Shown one piece after another: positions 40,314-49,128 of a stretch of 64,000 nt of DNA (positions are counted from its first letter, which is position 1; each line of letters opens with the position of its first letter). Under the pieces are notes generated by a model. The model was not told the DNA's origin, searched no databases, and saw only the letters and a program-made list of their open reading frames with translations. This DNA is from Gammaproteobacteria bacterium (lineage in GTDB: Bacteria > Pseudomonadota > Gammaproteobacteria > Arenicellales > JAANXG01): assembly GCA_024638505.1 (NCBI GenBank), contig JAHEKE010000005.1:29810-93809 (forward strand), in the 5' to 3' direction. Both the position numbers and the translations under genes were made by a program.

Positions 40314-40348
40314 AACACCAGGGATAAACGACAATGGGGTGGGGGCGA

Positions 40349-42991
40349 CTAGTTGTCGTTCATCATGCTTGCGAGTGAGCCATTCGAGGTCAACAGCTCC
40401 CTGGTAGGGCCTTGTTCCACTACCCTGCCGTTTTCTACTACCAGCGTATGCTCAAAACGCTCAGCGAGTTCGACCCTGCTCAGCACGGCGATTAATCCTT
40501 TGCCCTTCATACAGTCAATCAGATTATCGATAATTTTGTCTTCCGCTGCGGGGTCGAGTGGACCCGTTGCTTCGTTGAGAATGAGTAGATCGGGCCGCTT
40601 GAGCAAGCTTCTGGCGATCACCAGCTTTTGGCGCTGCGCCAGCGACAGGCGCGAGCCGCTTATGCCAACGTCATAATCCAGACCGGCGGTCATGATTTGC
40701 TGTCTTAGCCCCAGAGCCTCGACCGTTTCTCTGATCAGTTCGCCAACGCGGGACTGTGCCCGCGCCTGCCCGTAGGCAAGACGCCCGAACAGGATATTGT
40801 CCTGAATGGTGATCGCTGGGTTGAATTTCTCACGATCGAAAAAACTGACGTATTCATTGTCCTCGCCCAACTCTGTATAAAGAACCTGGCGCGCTTCAAC
40901 CACCCTTTTCTGCAAGGCTTCATCGATCAGCCCCAAACGATGGCGGGCCGGAATGAGTTTAAACGGAAGAGACAACAGCAGTATCCGGTCCTCGTTCGCT
41001 AACTCATCGAACTTGTCTTCACTTGTTCGCTTGAGTAAGCTGTGGAATATAGGCAGATCTTCGGCGCTGATGAAGCTGAACTGCTCGAAAAGTTCGCTAT
41101 CCGACGGTACATCAGCAAAAAGCTCCAGCATGACGTCAGCTATTTTGCGACCGATTACTAGAAAATCTTGGGTCAGGTTACATTCCTGCAATACTTTTAT
41201 GACCTGGTCGTTGTTTGACAGATTTTCGATATCAAATGAAGGGTGAATCGAGCTGCCGAACAGCAGATTTTCCGCAACCGTCATGTTGGTGTTGTAGTGG
41301 TCTCGATCGAATGCTTCTACCAGACCAGCTATTTTCGGATCTGACAGGCGTTCACGCAGGGCTGCGCGGGCCTCCAGTACGCGTGCAATCAAATCATCGT
41401 GGGTACCCATACGGACTGTTCCATTCAGTCCCAGTTTGTAGACGTCCTCCTCTAAGGTCGTAACTTTGAGTACTTCAAATACGCGCTCGGTCAGCTGCTT
41501 TTCATCGGCAGCACCCGCCGCCACGTAGTCTACCCAGTTAGCATTGACGTCGTCGGATGTCGTCCCCGAAGCAATGGCTTCTTTCACAGCGCGCTCCCGT
41601 TCAACCGCTTCCTGCCCATCGTACTCGACCGTAGATACGGGTCGATGTTTGAGTCCGTAGACGATGTTGTCAAATACGGTGCCGGTGAAGACGTAGGCAT
41701 TGGAGCCGACGTAAGCGGTACGCCTGCCCAGCACCGCCTCGGGATAACGCGCCAGGTTTTCATCGTTAATGGTGATGCGACCGCCGCTGGGCATTATCAA
41801 TCTGGCAATAAGCCTTGCGATCTCATCTTTCCCACCGCCGGTTATTCCTACGGCGCTCACATGGTAGCCAAGATCTATTTTAAAGTTGGCTCCATCGACA
41901 AGATTGACTATCTGATCCTCGGTGTAGCGCAAGTTAGATGCCATTAATGTACCCTTGACCGGGTCAATATGATCGGGTGCCTTGTCCTGTAAGTCGACCT
42001 CGAGCATGTTTTCTGGCTGGAACTGCTCGATAATCTGTGCGTATTTGACCCGTATGTCTTCTGTAATCTGATAAAACTTCAGTAGTTCCTTCCACGGAGG
42101 GCCGATATCTTTATAAGCCGCGAGTACTGCTACCAGCGCTCCCAAAGACAGGTCTCCTTGAATGACGAAATATCCACCGATTGCATAGAAGAAAAAAGGA
42201 GTTAACTGATCAAGAAAGTTGTTTAGAAACTTGATGAAGAATTTGCGCTTGTAAATGTCGAAACGAATGTCATAGATTGTTCCCAGCTTGTCTGAAATTT
42301 TTGCCCGCTCATAATGCGACGTATCGTTGGCGTGAATTTCAGTAACGCCAGAAACCGATTCTCCTACGCCATCGGCAAGTTTGCGTACCGTTTGTACGCG
42401 TTTTTTAGCCAGTAAGTTTACTTTCTTCTGCAGTTTTGGAATGAGATAAATTTGTGGTGGGTAGAGGACAACAGCAAACAGACCGAGCAAAGGGTCCTGT
42501 ACGAAAATGAATGACAGGTAAGTTAAGAGCATACCTCCCTGAAACGCGGGTAAGGCAAAAGCATCGCCGATGAAGCCGCCTAACGGCTCCGTTTCCGCAG
42601 TAATCATGGGTATGATTTCACCCTGCGACATTCTTTTAAAATGCGGCAGGGGAAAACGCAGGATGCGGCTGTACAGTTCGAAGCGGAATCGGCGCAGCAT
42701 GCGTTCACCGACGACGCCACGATAAACATTGATAACGTATTTAAGCCCGCCGTTGAGTATTACTAAAAAAAGGAATACGAAGCACAGTAAGAGCAGGTAG
42801 GTGATTTGGTCAATGTCATAGCCGAATAACGAATCCGGAATGTTTTCTCCGCCTATTGCTTCGTTAATAATCTTTTTTGGTATCTCCAAGCTGATGTAGA
42901 CGATGGGCATGGAAGCGGCCGTCAACACGATCAGGTAAATTTGATCTTTGAGCGTATGCTTTAAAATGTATTTGAAGATAGATTGATCCAT
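40349..42991 (-). CDS. ABC exporter with degenerate, expanded ATP-binding domain
   Basis: An 880-residue fused permease-ATPase. Residues 20-320 form an ABC-exporter membrane domain with about six helices. The ATPase part departs from the norm. Walker A is GITGGGKDE (382-390) with Asp in place of Ser/Thr; the Q-loop place reads YVGSNAYVF; the signature is RLSLAQRQ (781-788), about 400 residues from Walker A instead of about 110; Walker B is LLILNEATGPLD with Asn for the metal-site Asp; the H-loop His is replaced (VLSRVEL). Three copies of a TV/TI-x2-N-x2-FG/YG motif occur near 438-446, 571-579 and 728-736. Likely exports a surface glycan or lipid, possibly with low ATPase activity. Confidence 0.85.
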   Translation of the reverse strand: MDQSIFKYILKHTLKDQIYLIVLTAASMPIVYISLEIPKKIINEAIGGENIPDSLFGYDIDQITYLLLLCFVFLFLVILNGGLKYVINVYRGVVGERMLRRFRFELYSRILRFPLPHFKRMSQGEIIPMITAETEPLGGFIGDAFALPAFQGGMLLTYLSFIFVQDPLLGLFAVVLYPPQIYLIPKLQKKVNLLAKKRVQTVRKLADGVGESVSGVTEIHANDTSHYERAKISDKLGTIYDIRFDIYKRKFFIKFLNNFLDQLTPFFFYAIGGYFVIQGDLSLGALVAVLAAYKDIGPPWKELLKFYQITEDIRVKYAQIIEQFQPENMLEVDLQDKAPDHIDPVKGTLMASNLRYTEDQIVNLVDGANFKIDLGYHVSAVGITGGGKDEIARLIARLIMPSGGRITINDENLARYPEAVLGRRTAYVGSNAYVFTGTVFDNIVYGLKHRPVSTVEYDGQEAVERERAVKEAIASGTTSDDVNANWVDYVAAGAADEKQLTERVFEVLKVTTLEEDVYKLGLNGTVRMGTHDDLIARVLEARAALRERLSDPKIAGLVEAFDRDHYNTNMTVAENLLFGSSIHPSFDIENLSNNDQVIKVLQECNLTQDFLVIGRKIADVMLELFADVPSDSELFEQFSFISAEDLPIFHSLLKRTSEDKFDELANEDRILLLSLPFKLIPARHRLGLIDEALQKRVVEARQVLYTELGEDNEYVSFFDREKFNPAITIQDNILFGRLAYGQARAQSRVGELIRETVEALGLRQQIMTAGLDYDVGISGSRLSLAQRQKLVIARSLLKRPDLLILNEATGPLDPAAEDKIIDNLIDCMKGKGLIAVLSRVELAERFEHTLVVENGRVVEQGPTRELLTSNGSLASMMNDN

Positions 42992-43101
42992 GCCTTTTAC
43001 CGAAATTGCTCGTTTTTTTAGTCAGAAAAGATTTCCTGATTACGCGCTTATGTCTAGATGGATCCGCATAGGATAGCTTATATTCTCGTACGATTCCCTA
43101 T

Positions 43102-43110
43102 CAAAACTTG
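43102..43110 (+). repeat. CAAAACTTG element, copy before glycosyltransferase operon
   Basis: The 9-mer CAAAACTTG lies 8 bp before the GTG start at 43119. The same 9-mer occurs on the minus strand at 40305-40313 and 40127-40135, in the intergenic region between the ABC gene and the PqqD-like gene. Confidence 0.35.
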
Positions 43111-43118
43111 CGAGCATA

Positions 43119-44357
43119 GTGCAGCCACATATCGCCATCATTGTTAAGGGTTACCCTCGTCTGTCCGAGACCTTTATCGCGCAGGAAATACACGCACTCG
43201 AAAAACGGGGATTGAATCTCTGCGTTATCTCATTGCGACGGCGAACCGATCATACTACGCACCCGATTCATGCCGCGATTCGCGCGCCGGTGCTGTATTT
43301 ACCCGAATATCTTTACCAGCAACCCTGGCGCGTGTTTCGCGCGTGGTTAAAGCTAAGGCGGTCAGTTGGATACGCCGCCGCGCGCAGTGCCTGGTTGCAG
43401 GATTTACGCAAAGACCGGACTTTTAACCGCGTTCGACGATTTGGTCAGGCCCTGGTTCTGGCGGCGGAACTGGCAGAGGGCTGCAAGCATTTGTATGCCC
43501 ATTTTCTGCACACGCCGGGGTCGGTCGCGCGCTATGCCAGCGTGATGACCGGCATACCATGGAGCTGCTCAGCGCACGCCAAAGATATCTGGACTACACC
43601 CGACTGGGAAAAGAAACAAAAACTCAAGGATTGTTCCTGGCTGGTCACCTGTACCGCTGAAAACGTGCACCATCTGCAGGCTTTTACAGCCGAGCCGGAT
43701 AAGGTGAGCCTGGTGTATCACGGGCTGGATTTCGACCGGTTCGATGAACCCGTGATGAGATCCGAAATTGGTGCCAAGAATAAACAGGCACGTCCTTTGT
43801 GCATTCTCTCCGTGGGGCGCGTCGTGCAGAAAAAAGGGTACGACGATCTGCTGCAGGCATTAGCCTATTTGTCAAAGGATATTGAATGGCGTTTTGTCCA
43901 TATTGGCGCAGGCCCTTTGAGCGGTAGGCTCAAACAAAAAGCGCTGTCTCTTGGTATTGCCGCAAAGATCGATTGGCGTGGCGCGCAACCGTATGACTGT
44001 GTTTTGCGCGCCTACCGCGAAGCCGACATTTTTGTTTTACCTTGTCGGGTAGCAGACGATGGTGATCGGGATGGACTGCCCAACGTGTTGCTCGAAGCGC
44101 AAAGTCAGAAACTTCCCTGCGTTTCAACCAGCATATCGGGAATCCCGGAATTAGTCATAGACGGCGAGACTGGGCTGCTGGTGGCGCAGAAAGATCCGCA
44201 GGCTCTGGCCCGGGCAATGCAGCAGCTGCTGACGCAACCCACGTTACGTCAGCGGCTCGGACAGGCCGGGTTCGAACGCGTGCGGCAATATTTTTCTGTC
44301 GCCGGCGGCATCGACAGCATTGTTCGCCGGCTTCCGGCAGTCTGCGTTAGCCGATGA
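43119..44357 (+). CDS. Glycosyltransferase family 4 protein (WcaL-like)
   Basis: A 412-residue GT-B glycosyltransferase starting at GTG 43119. KGYPRLSETFIAQEIHALEKRGL is the classic N-terminus of colanic/exopolysaccharide GT4 enzymes (WcaL-like); HFLHTPGSVARYASVMTGIPWSCSAHAKDIW and ILSVGRVVQKKGYDDLLQAL follow, then the nucleotide-sugar site GLPNVLLEAQSQKLPCVSTSISGIPELV. It adds a sugar from an NDP-sugar in the cytoplasm. The stop overlaps the next start (ATGA), starting a four-gene operon. Confidence 0.92.
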   Translation: MQPHIAIIVKGYPRLSETFIAQEIHALEKRGLNLCVISLRRRTDHTTHPIHAAIRAPVLYLPEYLYQQPWRVFRAWLKLRRSVGYAAARSAWLQDLRKDRTFNRVRRFGQALVLAAELAEGCKHLYAHFLHTPGSVARYASVMTGIPWSCSAHAKDIWTTPDWEKKQKLKDCSWLVTCTAENVHHLQAFTAEPDKVSLVYHGLDFDRFDEPVMRSEIGAKNKQARPLCILSVGRVVQKKGYDDLLQALAYLSKDIEWRFVHIGAGPLSGRLKQKALSLGIAAKIDWRGAQPYDCVLRAYREADIFVLPCRVADDGDRDGLPNVLLEAQSQKLPCVSTSISGIPELVIDGETGLLVAQKDPQALARAMQQLLTQPTLRQRLGQAGFERVRQYFSVAGGIDSIVRRLPAVCVSR

Positions 44358-45475
44358 AAATAGCGTTCTACGCCCCGCTCAAGCCCCCCTCACATCCCCA
44401 ACCGTCCGGCGATCGATTGATGGCAAGGTCACTGCTGTCTGCGCTGCGGGATGCGGGGCATGACGTCAGCCTGGCGAGTCAATTCAGAACCTGGGACGGG
44501 GTCGGGGACAGTGAACGGCAGCTGCGGTTGAAGGATATCGGTAACAAATTGGGCCACCGCCTGCTCAGGCGCTACGCACAAGAGAACGCGGCGCCGGATT
44601 TGTGGTTTACCTATCATGTGTACCATAAAGCGCCGGATTGGATCGGACCGCTGGTTTGTGCCGCCTTGAGCATACCTTATGTTCTGGCCGAGGCGTCCTA
44701 TGCGCCAAAGCAAACCAAAGGCCCGTGGCGGATTGGGCAGGAGCAGTGTCGACGGTGTATTCGCAGTGCTCAGGCTTTGATCAGCCTAAATGATCAGGAC
44801 TTACCCTGCCTGCGGACCGTGATGGATCCGAAATGCATGCTGGTTGATCTCAAACCTTTCCTCCTTGCGTCAGAGTTGGAACCGGTGCGCAATGTCCGCG
44901 CGGAAGTTGCGCGTAAATGGAACCTGCCTGAAGATGTAGCGTGGCTGGTTTGTGTCGCCATGATGCGCCCGGGGGACAAACTGGCCTCTTTCGCCCGGCT
45001 TGCCCGAGCGCTTCAGCAGCAGGTGGATCAGCCTTGGCATCTGATCATTGTTGGCGACGGAATTGCCCGTGATCGAGTGGAGGAACTCATTGCTCCGATA
45101 CGCGATCGCACCACCATGATGGGTTTGCTCGATCGAGACCGTGTATTCAGCGTGCTTAAAGCGTGTGACGTCTATGTTTGGCCGGCAGTAAACGAAGCTT
45201 ACGGTATGGCGCTGCTGGAAGCCCAGGCCTGCGGCCTACCGGTAGTTGCGGCAGCGACGGGTGGCGTCGCCCGCATCGTTGCCCATGAGCAAACCGGGTT
45301 TCTCTCCGATGATGACGATGAAAAATCCTTTAGCGCATATATCCGCCAAATGATTACCCATCCACGGATGCGTGAGGCCATGGGGCAAAACGCCTTGCTT
45401 AAAACCCGGCGCGAACATGACTACGCCCAGGCGGTGCGGGTTATTGCACAGGCATTGCAACGATTGAGAACATGA
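44354..45475 (+). CDS. Glycosyltransferase family 4 protein
   Basis: A 373-residue GT-B enzyme. FYAPLKPPSHPQPSGDRLMARSLLSALRDAGHDV is the N-terminal acceptor-domain start, and NEAYGMALLEAQACGLPVVAAATGGVARIV the nucleotide-sugar site with the E-x7-E motif. It overlaps both neighbours by 4 bp, so it is translationally coupled. Which sugar is transferred cannot be told. Confidence 0.9.
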   Translation: MKIAFYAPLKPPSHPQPSGDRLMARSLLSALRDAGHDVSLASQFRTWDGVGDSERQLRLKDIGNKLGHRLLRRYAQENAAPDLWFTYHVYHKAPDWIGPLVCAALSIPYVLAEASYAPKQTKGPWRIGQEQCRRCIRSAQALISLNDQDLPCLRTVMDPKCMLVDLKPFLLASELEPVRNVRAEVARKWNLPEDVAWLVCVAMMRPGDKLASFARLARALQQQVDQPWHLIIVGDGIARDRVEELIAPIRDRTTMMGLLDRDRVFSVLKACDVYVWPAVNEAYGMALLEAQACGLPVVAAATGGVARIVAHEQTGFLSDDDDEKSFSAYIRQMITHPRMREAMGQNALLKTRREHDYAQAVRVIAQALQRLRT

Positions 45476-46083
45476 GCGGCGGCCCAGATGCAATGATTGT
45501 GCTTATACGGCACGGCCCTACGGAATGGAATGCGGTGGGTCGAATTCAGGGTCAGAGTGATGTATCGCTGAGTGCGGCGGGTCGGCGCGAGGTCGCCACC
45601 TGGCGCATCCCGCAGCGCTTTCAGCAGGCGCAGTGGGTGAGCAGCCCGCTTAAACGTGCGGTGCAAACGGCTGCTGTGATGGGATGTCACGCGCCGGTCA
45701 CTGAGCCTCTGTTGATGGAGATGAACTGGGGGGAATGGGAGGGTCACAGGCTGGCCGAGCTTCGTAATAAATTTGGCGCGGAAATGGAAGCAAATGAAAA
45801 CCGCGGACTGGATTTTAGGCCGCCTGGCGGCGAGAGTCCGAGGCAGGTACAGCAGCGCATTAAATCGTGGTTGGCACAAACGGCAGCAGCCAGGCAAACC
45901 CGTATCGTGATTACGCACAAGGGTGTCATTCGCGCTGCGATCAGCCTCGTTACAAAATGGAATATGATGCAGGCGCCGCCGTTCCCTTTGCGTTGGGATT
46001 GTGCTCAGGTTTTACGTTTGAGCGAACAGGGGCAGGCCGCATTGTATGCCACCAATTTTCCCCTGACGGGGGAGCTAACTTAA
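45472..46083 (+). CDS. Histidine phosphatase family protein
   Basis: A 203-residue branch-1 histidine phosphatase. The catalytic RHG (R13-H14-G15) lies in VLIRHGPTEWNAVGRIQGQSD; SSPLKRAVQTA, MEMNWGEWEG and THKGVIRA supply the second Arg, the acid and the second His. It may dephosphorylate a sugar phosphate or a lipid intermediate made by the coupled glycosyltransferases; this is inference from the 4-bp overlap. Confidence 0.9.
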   Translation: MSGGPDAMIVLIRHGPTEWNAVGRIQGQSDVSLSAAGRREVATWRIPQRFQQAQWVSSPLKRAVQTAAVMGCHAPVTEPLLMEMNWGEWEGHRLAELRNKFGAEMEANENRGLDFRPPGGESPRQVQQRIKSWLAQTAAARQTRIVITHKGVIRAAISLVTKWNMMQAPPFPLRWDCAQVLRLSEQGQAALYATNFPLTGELT

Positions 46084-46086
46084 AAG

Positions 46087-47928
46087 ATGCTGCGAAAAAC
46101 AAGCTTTGAATGGGATTTTGATGTGCCGGTTAACGCCATGTGGCGCGTGCTGGCGGATACCGCTAAGTTTAATGAGGCCGCAGGATTTCCAAAACACGAA
46201 ATAAAGGAGATTCCCCAGCCTGACGGCGCAGTTCATTTCATCGCGCGCAGCAAAATCGGCCCCTTTTCCCTTGAGTGGGATGATTACCCGCAGAACTGGG
46301 TAGATAACAGGTGGTTCCGCCATTTACGGAGATTTCGCTCGGGCCCGATAGAAACCCTGTGCGCAACGTATGAAGTATTTGAAAAACCTGCCGGCTCAGG
46401 CAGCCGTTACACCGTCGAAATCGAACCGGCAAATCTGATCGGACGCTTAGCTATGGCTGCAGGCATGTTCAGAATCATTAAGCACAATTTCACCAAGCTG
46501 GCAGACTCCGCAGCTGAGTTCTGCCGTCACCGCCGTGAAACTGAATTTGATTTCAAGCGCCCGGTCTTAGTGAGCGGTGCGACTCGGCGCGCTCAAGACC
46601 TGGCCGCACGAATAGAGCACTCTCCTTACGGCCACGGATTGTCCGAATTACTCGTTGATTATATTTTGCACCGACCCGATGTGGACGTGTTGTCCATACG
46701 CCCGCTGAAGCTGGCGCGCTTATGGCGGGTGGAAGAGCGAAAAACCATAGAGCTTTGTTTGCAAGCGGTGAAGGTCGGTTTGCTGCGGCTACGCTGGGAT
46801 CTGCTATGTCCGCGATGCCAAATAGGTAAGCTTGCTATTGCGTCTTTAAAAGACTTGCCGGATGGGGCACATTGCTCTTCCTGCAATATCGATTTCAAGC
46901 AGGAGTTTTCCACTAATGTCGAGCTGGCGTTTCACCCATCACTGTCGATTCGCATGGTTAAGCCAGGTGAATTCTGCATGATGGGGCCTATGACAACACC
47001 GCATATTAAGGCACAGTTAACTGTGGCTGCTGGTGAGCACTGCTCAGAGGAGATTAAACTGGCCGCGGGAGACTACAGGATCAGAACGCTGGAGCCAGGG
47101 GGCGAGGTGAGACTGACCGTGACCGACAACCTCCTGCCCCAGGTGAGCGCTGGTGATGGCCGAGTTTCCATTGACCCTGATAAAACAAAGGCTGGGCTGG
47201 AAATCTACAACAATTCCAGCCGGCAGCTGACGTTCATCCTGGAGGAGCTGAGCTGGCGGCAGGACGCCCTGACCGCGCGCAGGGCAACCACATTTCAGGC
47301 TTTTCGGGATTTATTTGACGGCGATGTCTTACGCCCCGGTGATGATGTGGAAATCGATTCGATAACCATCATGTTTACCGATTTGCAGGGTTCTACGGAG
47401 TTGTACAATCGCATAGGGGACCCTCAGGCCTATGTGCTCGTGCGCGAACACTTCGATATCCTCGGCAGCGCTATCCGTGAGAATAATGGCAGCATCGTCA
47501 AGATGATAGGTGACGCAGTGATGGCAGTTTTCTGTGACCCTGTTGATGCCTTTAGATGCGGCGAGCGCATTCACAGTGATATTGAGAATTTCAATCAAAC
47601 CTCCGGCAAGGAGTGTTTAACAGTAAAGCTTGGTCTACATACCGGACGCTGTATTTCCGTTACTTTGAACGGCAAGCTTGATTACTACGGAGCCGCCGCC
47701 AATATGGCTGCGCGCCTGCAGGGCCAGAGCACAGGTGGAGATATCGTTCTTTCTGCACAATTTGCCCAAGATCCAGCGATCGGGAAGCTGATCGAAAAAT
47801 ATAATCCGGGCTGGGAGGCGGTTCAGTTAAAAGGCTTTGAGCAACCGGTTCCTTTTCTTAGGATACCTGCTCGCGCAGTTATCAAAAATCGGGGAAAGCT
47901 GCAGAGCGCCCCGTCAGCTGGGCGCTAA
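46087..47928 (+). CDS. Class III adenylate/guanylate cyclase with SRPBCC and zinc-ribbon regions
   Basis: A 613-residue protein. Residues 1-150 look like an SRPBCC lipid/ligand-binding domain (FEWDFDVPVNAMWRVLADTAKFNE). Residues 150-400 include C241-x2-C244 and C263-x2-C266, a likely zinc ribbon, in a DUF5939-like region. The cyclase domain spans about 423-600: metal Asp D432 (TIMFTDLQGST) and D476 (GDAVMAVF), K472 as probable adenine-selecting Lys, D533, and N539/R543 (NMAARL). Catalytic residues are intact, so it should make cAMP. No membrane helix is seen. It sits 3 bp behind the histidine phosphatase gene and its 3' end overlaps the opposing HD gene by 15 bp. Confidence 0.88.
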   Translation: MLRKTSFEWDFDVPVNAMWRVLADTAKFNEAAGFPKHEIKEIPQPDGAVHFIARSKIGPFSLEWDDYPQNWVDNRWFRHLRRFRSGPIETLCATYEVFEKPAGSGSRYTVEIEPANLIGRLAMAAGMFRIIKHNFTKLADSAAEFCRHRRETEFDFKRPVLVSGATRRAQDLAARIEHSPYGHGLSELLVDYILHRPDVDVLSIRPLKLARLWRVEERKTIELCLQAVKVGLLRLRWDLLCPRCQIGKLAIASLKDLPDGAHCSSCNIDFKQEFSTNVELAFHPSLSIRMVKPGEFCMMGPMTTPHIKAQLTVAAGEHCSEEIKLAAGDYRIRTLEPGGEVRLTVTDNLLPQVSAGDGRVSIDPDKTKAGLEIYNNSSRQLTFILEELSWRQDALTARRATTFQAFRDLFDGDVLRPGDDVEIDSITIMFTDLQGSTELYNRIGDPQAYVLVREHFDILGSAIRENNGSIVKMIGDAVMAVFCDPVDAFRCGERIHSDIENFNQTSGKECLTVKLGLHTGRCISVTLNGKLDYYGAAANMAARLQGQSTGGDIVLSAQFAQDPAIGKLIEKYNPGWEAVQLKGFEQPVPFLRIPARAVIKNRGKLQSAPSAGR

Positions 47929-48546
47929 GTACTCTTTTAAGCTTGCAATTCGTTTCGCAATGTTGTCCCGAGCGGTTTGCTCGTAACGCTGTTGATAAAA
48001 ATCAGTAAAAAAAACAAACGGACGATCGTTCAGCGACGTTAAGAAGTTCAGATTTCGTCTGGCGAATTCCTGATCCGACAGGTGAGAAAACTCGCGGCGT
48101 ATATTTTGGCTGTCCTGTATGAATTCCTTCCAGGGCAGGCCAAAACTAGAAAGATCAATATCGACCATGTACTTTTGATCAGCCTCTTGCGGCGCGTCGC
48201 TGTGCATGGTGATCATGATCAGCTGATAAATCTTTTGCGCCAGTTCATCGCGCATGGCGCCATGCGCATAATTTTTAAAACGCTCTGCACTCTGCCGTTC
48301 GTTGTCACGCGCCGTCGGATCATATTCGATATCGTGAAACCACAGCGCCATTTCTATAGCATTGGCATCTTCCATTTCATGCCGGGCAAGATCAAACTGA
48401 GTCAGACAATATTCTATATGACGACCGGTGTGGTAGTGTCGGTGAGGTTCGCCGTAACTGGCTTCGATATCTGCTATGATTGGTTCGCCCGCCGAGTCTT
48501 TCTCACAGCACGACCTCCACAACCTGAGGAAACGATCCCGATCCAT
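47914..48546 (-). CDS. HD-superfamily metal-dependent phosphohydrolase-like protein
   Basis: A 210-residue all-helical protein. YGEPHRHYHTGRHIEYCL and ALWFHDIEYDPTARDNE carry the His and His-Asp pairs of the COG4339-type predicted HD hydrolases. The substrate is unknown. It starts 15 bp after the cyclic-nucleotide-binding gene, with which it is likely cotranscribed, and overlaps the cyclase 3' end tail to tail by 15 bp. A nucleotide phosphodiesterase role would be attractive in this setting but is not shown. Confidence 0.85.
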   Translation of the reverse strand: MDRDRFLRLWRSCCEKDSAGEPIIADIEASYGEPHRHYHTGRHIEYCLTQFDLARHEMEDANAIEMALWFHDIEYDPTARDNERQSAERFKNYAHGAMRDELAQKIYQLIMITMHSDAPQEADQKYMVDIDLSSFGLPWKEFIQDSQNIRREFSHLSDQEFARRNLNFLTSLNDRPFVFFTDFYQQRYEQTARDNIAKRIASLKEYLAPS

Positions 48547-48561
48547 ATACGCACCCGGGGC

Positions 48562-49038
48562 TCAGGATTCGTGGGTGAAATGTTGCAGGCGGATTTGAAG
48601 AGCTTCTACCTGTTTATGCGATTCGGCCAGTTTTCTACTCAACTGTCGCATCACATCCAGCGCAACATGTGGACTCTCCGACAGCATCTTAAGAAAAGCA
48701 TCATTCGAAATGCGCAGAGTTCTGACCTGGCCTTTGGCGCGTAGTGTCGCTGATCTTGGCGAATTAGTGAGGACGGCCATTTCCCCAATCAACTCGTTTT
48801 CGCCCCGGGTCACCACCGGCACCATCCCATCCTCTGTTTCCACTAAAATCTCAACTTGTCCAGACATAATTACATAGGCGCTGTCTGACGGGTCGTTGAG
48901 ATGGAATAGGACGTCCTGATCGGCGAATTCCACCGCTTCACTGGTGAACGCCAATAGCTTAAGCTTGGATGCTTCCAGTTTAGAAAACATCGGAACTTTT
49001 CTAAGCTGCTCGGCTTCTTGGTGTACGTCCAAGGTCAT
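48562..49038 (-). CDS. Cyclic nucleotide-binding domain protein
   Basis: A 158-residue single CNB domain without DNA-binding helix. The phosphate-binding cassette is GEMAVLTNSPRSAT (85-98), with the Glu and Arg that contact ribose and phosphate both present, so cAMP or cGMP binding is plausible. A C-terminal helix follows (about 125-150, possibly coiled coil). Between the COG4671 glycosyltransferase (90 bp upstream) and the HD gene, it could relay the signal of the adjacent cyclase. Confidence 0.9.
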   Translation of the reverse strand: MTLDVHQEAEQLRKVPMFSKLEASKLKLLAFTSEAVEFADQDVLFHLNDPSDSAYVIMSGQVEILVETEDGMVPVVTRGENELIGEMAVLTNSPRSATLRAKGQVRTLRISNDAFLKMLSESPHVALDVMRQLSRKLAESHKQVEALQIRLQHFTHES

Positions 49039-49128
49039 CCCGCCACGAGTTAGTTGCGCTTAAGCCTGACACGCAATTGCCGTCAAATCAAGGTGGCTGG
49101 GTGCGTTTGAGCCTACGCTGGCGGCTCC

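Noticed and set aside
48082..48744. Plus-strand 220-codon frame opposite the HD and CNB genes
   Set aside because: Antisense to two conserved domains; hydrophobic runs come from reverse translation of those genes.
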